Source: Candidatus Choladousia intestinavium
Lineage (GTDB): Bacteria; Bacillota; Clostridia; Lachnospirales; Lachnospiraceae
Length of the DNA: 48,544 nt
NCBI GenBank assembly: GCA_018712785.1
Contig: DVGK01000059.1
Coordinates: 1 to 48,544, forward strand
Direction: 5' to 3'
Shown: positions 39,674 to 47,569 of the stretch, piece after piece
Numbering within the stretch: position 1 is the first letter of the stretch
Layout of the letters: every line of letters begins with the position of its first letter
Program-made: the position numbers and the translations under genes
Notes under the pieces: generated by a model
What the model was told of the DNA's origin: nothing
What the model saw: only the letters and a program-made list of their open reading frames with translations
Databases searched by the model: none

Positions 39674-40483
39674 CTAACCGAAACGTTTTTTATAGAGCCT
39701 TTCCAGCGCTCCGATAAGGGCGTACAGCCCCATTGCCATGATGCACAGGATCACAATGGACATCAGCACCCAGTCCAGTTTAAACACCTGGCTCCCGTAG
39801 ATGATCAGATATCCCAGGCCCTGCCTGGCACCGATGAATTCTCCGATGACTACGCCCACCAGGCAGAGGCCGATGTTGACCTTCATAATGCTGATCAGCA
39901 GGGGAACGGTTCCGGGAAGCACCACCTTAAAAAGCGCGTCTCTCCTGGTTCCCTGCAGGGTGCGGATCAGCTTGATCTGATCCGGATCCGTCTCTGTGAA
40001 GCCGGTATACAGGTTTAGAATGGTCCCGAAGATGGCTACGGAGATTCCGGCTACAATGATGGATTTCATATTGGCGCCCAGCCACACGATCAGGAGGGGA
40101 GCCAGGGCGGACTTTGGAAGACTGTTTAAAACCACAAGATAGGGCTCCAGAATTTCTGAGAGCTCTTTCCTGTACCAGAGCAGGACGGCTAAGCCGGTGC
40201 CGGCAATTACCACGATTCCAAAGCTTGCCAGGGTTTCCAAAAGGGTGACGCCTGTGTGGAGAAGGATGCTTCTGTCTTCCCACATAGAGAGAAAGGTTAC
40301 GGCAATGCGGGAGGGACTGCTGAAGATAAAATCGTCGATCCATCCCAGTCTGGCAGCTGTCTCCCAAAGTACGAGGAAAAGAACGAAAATCAGGATCCGC
40401 AGGATACGGATGCGAAGCTGACGGCGGGCCAGCTTTTTCAGATAAGCAGACTGGGAATCCGGCAGGTTCTCATGTCTTTTCAT
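39674..40483 (-). CDS. ABC transporter permease (SsuC/TauC/ThiX type)
   Basis: A 269-aa integral membrane protein with about six hydrophobic segments, the first near residues 25-42. The EAA-type coupling loop lies around residue 170 (LIRTLQGTRRDALFKVVLPGTVP), typical of permeases for nitrate, sulfonate, taurine or thiamine precursors. The substrate is not defined by the sequence. The start overlaps the ATPase gene by 4 nt. No substrate-binding protein gene is in the window next to it. Confidence 0.9.
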   Translation of the reverse strand: MKRHENLPDSQSAYLKKLARRQLRIRILRILIFVLFLVLWETAARLGWIDDFIFSSPSRIAVTFLSMWEDRSILLHTGVTLLETLASFGIVVIAGTGLAVLLWYRKELSEILEPYLVVLNSLPKSALAPLLIVWLGANMKSIIVAGISVAIFGTILNLYTGFTETDPDQIKLIRTLQGTRRDALFKVVLPGTVPLLISIMKVNIGLCLVGVVIGEFIGARQGLGYLIIYGSQVFKLDWVLMSIVILCIMAMGLYALIGALERLYKKRFG

Positions 40484-41244
40484 GTGTCATTCAGCTCCTT
40501 CCATAATAAGTTAAAATAATCCCTGAATTCCGGCGCGCTCCTTCTCTCAAAAGGCGAAAGCTCCGGCTGTTCAAAGCGCAGGGGCAGGATCCTGCGGATC
40601 TTGGCAGGTCTTTTCGACAGGACGATGACCCGGTCTGCCACGCTGACGGCTTCCGAGAGATCGTGAGTGACCAGGATGGCCGTTTTCTTCCGGGCCCGGA
40701 GGATACCGGTTACGTCGTCGCATACAGACAGGCGCGTCTGAAAGTCCAGGGCGGAGAAGGGTTCATCCAGAAGCAGGAGGGAAGGGTTTAAAGCCAGGGT
40801 CCGGATCAGGGCGGCCCTTTGGCGCATTCCGCCGGAGAGCTCACTGGGTCTGGCATTCCGGAAACGCCAAAGCCCGTAATCTTTCATCATTTTTTCAATG
40901 TTTTCTCTGGATTCTTTTGTCAGGCGGTGCTGGATCTCCAGGCCCAGAATTACATTGCGATAGACGGTTCTCCACTCAAAGAGAAGATCTTTTTGAAGCA
41001 TATAGCCGATCTTCCCTTTCTGGCTCTGGGGGCTGCTTCCATTCAGAAGGATGCTTCCCTTTTCCGGGGTGAGAAGTCCTGCAATTAAAGAAAGCAGCGT
41101 GGATTTACCACAGCCGCTGGGACCGATCACAGCAATAAATTCACCTTCCTGTACCTGAAAAGAAATATCGGATAAAGCATACGTTTCACCGCTTTTGCTG
41201 TGATATGCGTACGTCACATAATTTAATTCAAGTATGGGTGTCAC
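40480..41244 (-). CDS. ABC transporter ATPase (SsuB/TauB/ThiZ type)
   Basis: Cytoplasmic energising subunit for the permease next to it. With a GTG start at 41244-41242 it has 254 aa. Walker A is GPSGCGKST, the signature LSGGMRQRAAL, Walker B LLLLDEPFSALD and the switch His is in VTHDLSEAV. The GTG start is chosen because AAAGGAGG lies 6 nt before it and the ABC domain begins at once (TPILELNYVTYAY). A longer ATG-started frame to 41442 would overlap the divergent queH and adds an unlikely hydrophobic head. The promoter region contains a 22-bp palindrome. Confidence 0.93.
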   Translation of the reverse strand: MTPILELNYVTYAYHSKSGETYALSDISFQVQEGEFIAVIGPSGCGKSTLLSLIAGLLTPEKGSILLNGSSPQSQKGKIGYMLQKDLLFEWRTVYRNVILGLEIQHRLTKESRENIEKMMKDYGLWRFRNARPSELSGGMRQRAALIRTLALNPSLLLLDEPFSALDFQTRLSVCDDVTGILRARKKTAILVTHDLSEAVSVADRVIVLSKRPAKIRRILPLRFEQPELSPFERRSAPEFRDYFNLLWKELNDT

Positions 41245-41298
41245 ATTCTGCCTCCTTTGGCGGGATTTCTGCTGTTTGGGACAGCAAAGAGTTATTAC

Positions 41299-41329
41299 AT
41301 TATATGACGGTAACCCCCAGGGGTTACCG
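41299..41329 (-). promoter_or_regulatory. palindromic operator candidate in the ABC/queH divergent region
   Basis: A 22-bp palindrome (41308-41329; arms CGGTAACCCC and GGGGTTACCG around CA) lies just upstream of a perfect minus-strand TATAAT (41304-41299), covering the place where its -35 box should be; no good -35 is seen. This fits a regulated promoter for the ABC pair, or a site that controls both divergent genes. Confidence 0.5.
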
Positions 41330-41355
41330 GGAAGGATAAGAAGAAAGGGACAGAA

Positions 41356-42000
41356 ATGCCGCAGAATAAAAGAAATTATCAAAAAGAACTGGAACAGATT
41401 CTGAAGAAGGAACAGGAAAGAAAACCAAGGCTTCTCCTGCACAGCTGCTGCGCTCCCTGCAGCAGCTACGTTCTGGAGTATCTGTCCGCGTATTTTCAGA
41501 TAACGGTGCTCTACTATAATCCCAATATCTATCCGGAAGAAGAGTACTGGAAACGGAAGGATGAGCAGAAACGCCTGACAAAGGAGCTGACTGCGGAGAA
41601 TCCAGTTAAGTTTATGGAGGCTTCCTATTGCCCGGATGAGTTTTACGGCGCGGTAAAGGGACTGGAACAGATTCCGGAGGGAGGAGAGAGATGCCGCGCC
41701 TGCTTTTCCCTGCGGCTGAAATACACGGCCAGGCAGGGGGCTAAAGAAAAGTTTGACTATTTTACGACGACTCTTACCATCAGTCCTTTGAAGAATGCCC
41801 AGGTTATCAATGCCATTGGAAAGGCTGCCGGAGAAGAATATGGAATTGCATGGCTTCCTTCTGATTTTAAGAAGAAAGACGGCTACAAACGTTCCATTGA
41901 GCTTTCAAAAGAATACGGGCTTTACCGTCAGGATTACTGCGGCTGTGTTTTTTCCAAAAAGGAAAGGGAGAAATTTCTTGCAAGGGAAAAATCCTTGTGA
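41356..42000 (+). CDS. queH: epoxyqueuosine reductase QueH
   Basis: Reduces epoxyqueuosine in tRNA to queuosine, the last step of the queuosine pathway; QueH is the non-homologous substitute for QueG. 214 aa. Cysteines expected to bind an iron-sulfur cluster and a second metal are in LLHSCCAPCSS (Cys31, Cys32, Cys35), RCRACFSLR (Cys113, Cys116) and DYCGCVFS near the end. YYNPNIYP and the STSPLKN-like ISPLKNAQ segment also fit. AAAGGGA precedes the ATG. It is divergent from the ABC ATPase gene and 64 nt before argH. Confidence 0.94.
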   Translation: MPQNKRNYQKELEQILKKEQERKPRLLLHSCCAPCSSYVLEYLSAYFQITVLYYNPNIYPEEEYWKRKDEQKRLTKELTAENPVKFMEASYCPDEFYGAVKGLEQIPEGGERCRACFSLRLKYTARQGAKEKFDYFTTTLTISPLKNAQVINAIGKAAGEEYGIAWLPSDFKKKDGYKRSIELSKEYGLYRQDYCGCVFSKKEREKFLAREKSL

Positions 42001-42064
42001 TAAACTTGGAAAAGTGAATGTGAGTCTTGAAGCTGAATTTTAAATATAGAAAAGAGGGATAAAG

Positions 42065-43456
42065 ATGGCTCAGTTATGGGGCGGACGTTTTACGAAGGAG
42101 ACAGATCAGAAGGTATATGACTTTAACGCTTCCATATCTTTTGACAAGAGACTTTACCGTCAGGATATACAGGGCAGCATGGCGCATGTGAAAATGCTGG
42201 CAAGCCAGAAAATTCTTACAGAAGAGGAGAGAGATCAGATTCTGGGGGGACTTGCATCCATCCTGGAGGATGTGGAAAACGGAAAACTGGAGATTTCTTC
42301 CCGGTATGAGGATATTCACAGCTTTGTGGAGGCAAATCTGATCCAGAGAGTCGGGGAAGCGGGGAAAAAGCTTCATACAGGACGCAGCCGGAACGACCAG
42401 GTGGCCTTGGATATGCGTCTCTACATCCGGGATGAGGTAAAGATGACAGACGGGCTGCTTAAAAGGCTGCTGGAGGTTCTTCTGAACATCATGGAGAAAC
42501 ATACGGATACGTACATGCCCGGCTTTACTCACCTTCAGAAGGCCCAGCCAGTGACGCTGGCCCATCATATCGGCGCTTATTTTGAGATGTTCCGCCGTGA
42601 CAGAGAGCGTCTTGCGGATCTTTACAGGAGGATGAATTACTGCCCCCTGGGAGCGGGAGCGCTGGCAGGGACCACCTATCCTCTGGACCGGGATTTGACA
42701 GCGGAGCTTCTTGGCTTTTTCGCTCCCACCAGAAACAGCATGGATTCTGTGTCAGATCGGGATTATGTAGTGGACTATCTGTCGTCCCTTTCACTGATCA
42801 TGATGCATTTAAGCCGGTTTTCCGAGGAGATTATCCTTTGGAATTCCAACGAGTACCAGTTTTTGGAGCTGGATGACGCGTACAGCACAGGAAGCAGTAT
42901 TATGCCTCAGAAGAAGAATCCGGATATCGCGGAGCTGGTAAGGGGAAAAACTGGCCGGGTATACGGCGCCCTGATGGGGCTGCTGACGACTATGAAGGGT
43001 CTGCCACTGGCATACAATAAAGATATGCAGGAGGATAAGGAAGGGGTCTTCGATGCCATAGATACGGTGCAGAATTGCCTGGAGCTTTTTACCGGCATGA
43101 TGGACACGGTGGTATTCCATCCTGAGATCATGGAAGCTTCCGCCAAAAGAGGCTTCACCAACGCCACGGATGTGGCGGATTATCTGGTCAATAAAGGGGT
43201 TCCCTTCAGAGATGCCCACGGGATCTCTGGAAGGCTTGTGTTAAAGTGCATCGAAAAGGAGATCGCGCTGGATGATCTGACCCTGGAGGAATTCCGGGAT
43301 GAGAGCCCTGTCTTTGATTCGGATATATACGAGGCCATCAGTATGAAAAACTGTGTGGACAAGCGGCTGACCGCAGGGGCTCCGGGAAAAAAGGCCATGG
43401 AGGAAGAGATTCGGGAGAGCCGCGGGTATTTAGAAAAAACGGGACTTTTTTCTTGA
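42065..43456 (+). CDS. argH: argininosuccinate lyase
   Basis: Splits argininosuccinate to arginine and fumarate, the last step of arginine synthesis. 463 aa. It opens LWGGRFTKETD, has HTGRSRNDQVALDMRLY and the fumarase-superfamily signature GSSIMPQKKNPD at 276-287 carrying the catalytic Ser loop. AGAGGG precedes the ATG. No argG is next to it. The 64-nt gap before it holds no clear promoter or terminator, so it may be transcribed with queH. Confidence 0.97.
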   Translation: MAQLWGGRFTKETDQKVYDFNASISFDKRLYRQDIQGSMAHVKMLASQKILTEEERDQILGGLASILEDVENGKLEISSRYEDIHSFVEANLIQRVGEAGKKLHTGRSRNDQVALDMRLYIRDEVKMTDGLLKRLLEVLLNIMEKHTDTYMPGFTHLQKAQPVTLAHHIGAYFEMFRRDRERLADLYRRMNYCPLGAGALAGTTYPLDRDLTAELLGFFAPTRNSMDSVSDRDYVVDYLSSLSLIMMHLSRFSEEIILWNSNEYQFLELDDAYSTGSSIMPQKKNPDIAELVRGKTGRVYGALMGLLTTMKGLPLAYNKDMQEDKEGVFDAIDTVQNCLELFTGMMDTVVFHPEIMEASAKRGFTNATDVADYLVNKGVPFRDAHGISGRLVLKCIEKEIALDDLTLEEFRDESPVFDSDIYEAISMKNCVDKRLTAGAPGKKAMEEEIRESRGYLEKTGLFS

Positions 43457-43481
43457 CAATCCGGGAAAAGAAGTGTAGTTT
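43453..43481 (+). promoter_or_regulatory. possible promoter of asd
   Basis: A consensus TTGACA (43453-43458) overlaps the argH stop codon and is followed after 17 nt by a poor -10, TAGTTT (43476-43481). The weak -10 makes this uncertain. Confidence 0.35.
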
Positions 43482-43531
43482 ATAGAAATACAAATGTACG
43501 TCCTATAAAAACAAACGAGGAGAATGAGAAA

Positions 43532-44617
43532 ATGGATCAGAAATTAAAAGTCGGTATTTTAGGCGCCACAGGCATGGTAGGGCAGCGTTTTATTTCACTT
43601 TTGGAAAACCATCCCTGGTTTGAAGTGGTTACAGTGGCGGCAAGTCCCAGGAGCGCGGGAAAGACGTATGAGGAGGCCGTGGGAGGCAGATGGAAAATGC
43701 AGACTTCCATGCCGGAGAAGGTTAAAAAGCTGGTGGTTATGAATGTAAACGAGGTCGAGAAGGTTGCCTCCGGCGTGGATTTTGTCTTTTCCGCTGTAGA
43801 TATGACGAAGGAAGAGATCCGGCAGATCGAGGATGCCTACGCGAAAACCGAGACGCCGGTAGTGTCCAACAACAGCGCCCACCGCTGGACGCCGGATGTT
43901 CCCATGGTGGTGCCGGAGATCAATGCGGAACACTTTGCTGTCATTGAGCATCAGCGGAAGCGTCTGGGAACGGAAAGAGGATTCGTGGCTGTCAAGCCAA
44001 ACTGCTCGATTCAGAGCTACGCTCCGGTGCTTACGGCGTGGAAGGAATATGAGCCTTATGAGGTGGTGGCTACTACGTATCAGGCGATCTCGGGGGCAGG
44101 CAAGACTTTTAAAGACTGGCCCGAGATGGAGGGTAATATTATTCCCTATATCGGCGGGGAAGAAGAAAAAAGTGAAAAGGAGCCTCTGAGGCTTTGGGGA
44201 ACCATTGAAAACGGCGAGATTGTTCCGGCAAAATCTCCGGTGATCACCTGCCAGTGCATCCGGGTGCCGGTTCTCAACGGACATACGGCGGCTGTGTTTG
44301 TGAAATTCAGAAAGAAGCCCTCCAAGGAAGAGCTGATTGAGAAGCTGAATGCTTTCCGGGGACTGCCTCAGGAGATGAACCTGCCCAGCGCGCCGAAGCA
44401 GTTTATCCGTTATCTGGAGGAGGATAACCGTCCCCAGGTAACTTTGGATGTGGATTATGAGAATGGAATGGGCGTTACCGTGGGACGTCTCAGAGAAGAT
44501 ACGGTATACGATTACAAATTTGTGGGCCTTTCCCACAATACAGTCCGGGGTGCGGCAGGAGGCGCGATTCTGTGTGCGGAAGCTTTGAAAGCCCTGGGTT
44601 ACATTGCCGCAAAATGA
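43532..44617 (+). CDS. asd: aspartate-semialdehyde dehydrogenase (archaeal/fungal type)
   Basis: Reduces aspartyl phosphate to aspartate semialdehyde, the common precursor of lysine, diaminopimelate, threonine and methionine. 361 aa. The NADP loop GILGATGMVGQRF is at 8-20; the catalytic cysteine is Cys158 in KPNCSIQSYAP, the variant with Ser in place of Thr seen in archaeal and fungal-type enzymes, and the catalytic His region is VPVLNGHTAAVF. GAGGAG lies about 9 nt before the ATG. Its product is used by the hom enzyme encoded at 11 kb. Confidence 0.95.
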   Translation: MDQKLKVGILGATGMVGQRFISLLENHPWFEVVTVAASPRSAGKTYEEAVGGRWKMQTSMPEKVKKLVVMNVNEVEKVASGVDFVFSAVDMTKEEIRQIEDAYAKTETPVVSNNSAHRWTPDVPMVVPEINAEHFAVIEHQRKRLGTERGFVAVKPNCSIQSYAPVLTAWKEYEPYEVVATTYQAISGAGKTFKDWPEMEGNIIPYIGGEEEKSEKEPLRLWGTIENGEIVPAKSPVITCQCIRVPVLNGHTAAVFVKFRKKPSKEELIEKLNAFRGLPQEMNLPSAPKQFIRYLEEDNRPQVTLDVDYENGMGVTVGRLREDTVYDYKFVGLSHNTVRGAAGGAILCAEALKALGYIAAK

Positions 44618-44657
44618 AAGAAGAATCCTTCACAGGTTGAGGAAGGGTGATAACAGG

Positions 44658-44697
44658 CAGAGGGGGGTGTTTCAGGAATCCTGCGATACCCCCTCTG
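44658..44697 (+). terminator. hairpin after asd
   Basis: CAGAGGGGG (44658-44666) pairs with CCCCCTCTG (44689-44697), with an inner CAGG/CCTG hairpin. The tail TTGCTGTG is a poor T-run, so termination may be partial. Confidence 0.55.
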
Positions 44698-44740
44698 TTG
44701 CTGTGTACTTTGCGGTATCAGAAAAGTCTTAGGAGGATGG

Positions 44741-46801
44741 ATGGCGAAGTCTTTATTTATAGCGGAGAAACCCAGTGTGGCCCAGGAGTTCGCGAAGGCC
44801 CTGAAGGAGAAGATGAGACGGGGAGACGGATATCTGGAATCGGACTCCTACGTGGTCACCTGGTGCGTGGGACATCTGGTGACCATGAGTTATCCGGAAG
44901 TCTATGACGAAAAATACAAGCGGTGGAGTCTGGCTGCCCTTCCCTTTCTCCCGGAAACATTTCTTTATGAAGTCATTCCGGGAGTCAGGAAGCAGTATAC
45001 TATAGTAAGCGGTCTTCTGAATCGGAAGGATGTGGAGACGATCTACGTCTGTACCGATTCAGGAAGGGAAGGAGAGTATATTTACAGACTGGTGGAACAG
45101 ATGGCCGGAGTGAAAGGAAAACGCCGGCTGCGGGTCTGGATTGATTCCCAGACGGAGGAAGAAATCCTCCGGGGAATCCGGGAGGCAAAGGATCTTTCCT
45201 GCTATGATAACCTCTGCTCAGCCGCCTATCTGCGGGCCAAGGAAGACTATCTGATGGGAATCAATTTTTCCAGGCTGCTGACACTGAAGTACGGAAACGC
45301 CATTTCAAACTACCTGGGAACGAAGTATTCCGTTGTGTCTGTGGGGCGGGTGATGACCTGCGTGCTGGGAATGATTGTCCGGCGGGAGCGGGAGATCCGG
45401 CAGTTTGTGAAAACACCCTTTTACAGAGTCCTTCAGGTAATACAGCCCCAGGGACGGAAACTCTCCGGAGAGTTCCGTGCCGTGGAGGGCTCAAAGTACT
45501 ATCGCTCACCGAAGCTGTATAAAGAAAACGGATTTAAAGAAAAAAAGGATGCCCAGGCTCTGATTGGAGAGCTTATGAAAGAGGCTCCGGTCAAAACAAC
45601 GGTGGAATCCATAGAGCGAAAGACAGAGAAGAAGAATCCGCCTCTTCTGTATAACCTGGCGGAGCTTCAGAATGAGTGCTCCAGAATGTTTAAAATCAGC
45701 CCGGATGAAACCTTAAGAATCGTACAGGAGCTGTATGAAAAGAAGCTGGTCACTTATCCCAGGACGGACGCCAGAGTGCTGTCCACCGCAGTGGCGAAAG
45801 AGATCCGCAAGAATCTCGCCGGCCTTCAGAGCTTTGAGCCGGCCTCCGTTTTCGCGAAGGAAATTCTTGAGCAGGGCGAATACGGAAAGATTGTGAAGAG
45901 CCGGTATGTAAATGACAAGCAGATTACAGATCACTATGCCATTATTCCCACCGGCCAGGGGCTGTCCGCTCTGAAGACCCTAAAAGGCAATGCTTTCGGC
46001 GTGTACGCGGCTATTGTGCGCCGGTTCCTGAGCATTTTTTATCCTCCAGCCCAGTTCCGGAAGGTGAGCATGGTGACCTCCATGGGACAGGAGAGATTTT
46101 TTTATTCCTTTAAGGTGCTGATCTCGGAAGGATATTTTAAGGTGGCCGGGAATCCGTATGAAAAGAAGCGGCAAGAAAAGGAAGGCCAGGAAAAAGAAGG
46201 CCAAGTAAAAGAAGGAGGCCAGGAGGCGGAAGAGATTTCCATGGACGCGGAAAGTCTAGAATTCCTGAATACGCTCAAAAAGGGGATGGAGCTTTCCGTG
46301 GAGCGTATGGAAATCAAAGAAGGGGAGACCTCCCCGCCCAAGCGCTACAACTCCGGTTCCATGATCCTGGCTATGGAAAACGCGGGACAGCTGATTGAGG
46401 ATGAAGAGCTGCGGGCGCAGATTAAGAGCTGCGGCATCGGCACCAGCGCCACCCGGGCGGAGATTCTTAAAAAGCTGGTAAATAATAAATATGTGGCTTT
46501 AAACAAAAAGACACAGATTCTGACCCCAACCCTTCTGGGGGAGATGATCTATGACGTAGTGTTTTATTCCATCCGTTCCCTGCTGAACCCGGAGCTGACC
46601 GCAAGCTGGGAGAAGGGGCTGAATTATGTGGCGAATGGAGAGATTACAGATAAAGAATATATGGAAAAGCTTACGGGTTTTGTACGTTCCAGAACTGAGG
46701 GCGTACTGGCTCTGAACAACCAGTACGGCATGCGGCCTCTTTTTGACGAGGCGGCTAAGTACTATCGGCGGGACGCAAAGTCCGGGAAGAAGAAGGAGTA
46801 G
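44741..46801 (+). CDS. topB: DNA topoisomerase III
   Basis: Type IA topoisomerase that relaxes and decatenates DNA through a single-strand break. 686 aa. The Toprim domain begins FIAEKPSVAQEFAKAL and has TDSGREGEYIYR; the catalytic Tyr339 is in TYPRTDAR; GIGTSATRAEIL is the later conserved motif. A charged insert near residues 478-498 is encoded by three 15-bp tandem repeats. There is no C-terminal zinc-finger tail. AGGAGG lies only 4 nt from the ATG. No transfer genes are near, so this is probably a chromosomal copy. Confidence 0.95.
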   Translation: MAKSLFIAEKPSVAQEFAKALKEKMRRGDGYLESDSYVVTWCVGHLVTMSYPEVYDEKYKRWSLAALPFLPETFLYEVIPGVRKQYTIVSGLLNRKDVETIYVCTDSGREGEYIYRLVEQMAGVKGKRRLRVWIDSQTEEEILRGIREAKDLSCYDNLCSAAYLRAKEDYLMGINFSRLLTLKYGNAISNYLGTKYSVVSVGRVMTCVLGMIVRREREIRQFVKTPFYRVLQVIQPQGRKLSGEFRAVEGSKYYRSPKLYKENGFKEKKDAQALIGELMKEAPVKTTVESIERKTEKKNPPLLYNLAELQNECSRMFKISPDETLRIVQELYEKKLVTYPRTDARVLSTAVAKEIRKNLAGLQSFEPASVFAKEILEQGEYGKIVKSRYVNDKQITDHYAIIPTGQGLSALKTLKGNAFGVYAAIVRRFLSIFYPPAQFRKVSMVTSMGQERFFYSFKVLISEGYFKVAGNPYEKKRQEKEGQEKEGQVKEGGQEAEEISMDAESLEFLNTLKKGMELSVERMEIKEGETSPPKRYNSGSMILAMENAGQLIEDEELRAQIKSCGIGTSATRAEILKKLVNNKYVALNKKTQILTPTLLGEMIYDVVFYSIRSLLNPELTASWEKGLNYVANGEITDKEYMEKLTGFVRSRTEGVLALNNQYGMRPLFDEAAKYYRRDAKSGKKKE
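46172..46216 (+). repeat. three 15-bp tandem repeats inside topB
   Basis: Units at 46172-46186, 46187-46201 and 46202-46216 encode QEKEG, QEKEG and QVKEG. They are in frame and fall in a linker, so copy-number changes would be tolerated by the protein. Confidence 0.8.
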
Positions 46802-46818
46802 CTGTCCAGACAGACATA

Positions 46819-46839
46819 GCCGCCTGATGGAAAGGCGGC
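46819..46839 (+). other. hairpin between topB and the acyltransferase gene
   Basis: GCCGCCT (46819-46825) pairs with AGGCGGC (46833-46839) with a 7-nt loop. No T-run follows (GAAGGAATG), so it is more likely a pause or mRNA-stability structure than a terminator. Confidence 0.4.
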
Positions 46840-46873
46840 GAAGGAATGGGCAGGCAGCAGGAAAGGAGAAAAA

Positions 46874-47548
46874 ATGAAGCAGTGTGCAATCCGAAATCTT
46901 TTTAATTTAGAGGAAACTATAGCAGCGGATCTGTTCCAGGGACTTGTCTATCCCTGGGAGGCGCTCCCCAGGATCGGCAGTTTCATTCTGGAGCTTGGGG
47001 AAGGGCTGGATCCGGAAGAATACGAAAAAAGAGGGGAGAATGTATGGATCGCCAGATCGGCCAAGGTAGCTCCCACCGCCTTTATCGCAGGGCCGGCAAT
47101 TATCGGGAAAAACGCGGAAGTGCGCCACTGCGCCTTCATCCGGGGAAACGCTTTGGTGGGAGAAGGGGCTGTGGTGGGAAATTCCACTGAGCTGAAGAAT
47201 GTGGTTCTGTTTAACAAGGTACAGGTTCCTCACTACAATTACGTAGGGGATTCCATCCTGGGGTATAAGGCCCATATGGGAGCAGGCTCCATCACTTCCA
47301 ATGTAAAATCCGACAAAAAGCTGGTAGTGGTAAAGGATGGACAGGAGAAGATTGAAACCGGCTTGAAGAAATTCGGTGCCATGCTGGGTGATGAAGTGGA
47401 AGTGGGCTGCGGTTCTGTGCTGAACCCCGGTTCTGTGATCGGAAGATGGACCAACATCTATCCCCTGTCTTCCGTCAGAGGCGTGGTTCCTGAAAGGTCT
47501 ATCTATAAGAAGCAGGGCGAGATTGTAAAGAAAAGAGAAGAGATATAA
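46874..47548 (+). CDS. left-handed beta-helix acyltransferase-like protein
   Basis: A 224-aa hexapeptide-repeat protein. After about 60 N-terminal residues come repeated turns (VWIARSAKVAPTAFIAGPAI, AEVRHCAFIRGNALVGEGAV, GDSILGYKAHMGAGSITSN), the hallmark of a left-handed parallel beta-helix. Such proteins are mostly acetyl- or acyltransferases or parts of sugar-nucleotide pyrophosphorylases like GlmU; here the nucleotidyltransferase domain is absent. The substrate is unknown. AAAGGAG lies about 6 nt before the ATG. It is 21 nt before the topoisomerase subunit gene and probably co-transcribed with it. Confidence 0.8.
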   Translation: MKQCAIRNLFNLEETIAADLFQGLVYPWEALPRIGSFILELGEGLDPEEYEKRGENVWIARSAKVAPTAFIAGPAIIGKNAEVRHCAFIRGNALVGEGAVVGNSTELKNVVLFNKVQVPHYNYVGDSILGYKAHMGAGSITSNVKSDKKLVVVKDGQEKIETGLKKFGAMLGDEVEVGCGSVLNPGSVIGRWTNIYPLSSVRGVVPERSIYKKQGEIVKKREEI

Positions 47549-47569
47549 AGACAGATACGGGAGGGAAAC

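Noticed and set aside
41245-41355. TPP or preQ1 riboswitch in the ABC/queH region
   Set aside because: The characteristic conserved aptamer segments are not present; only a palindrome and promoter elements are seen.
43595-44536. 313-codon open frame on the minus strand
   Set aside because: Antisense to asd, with no recognisable motif or ribosome site.
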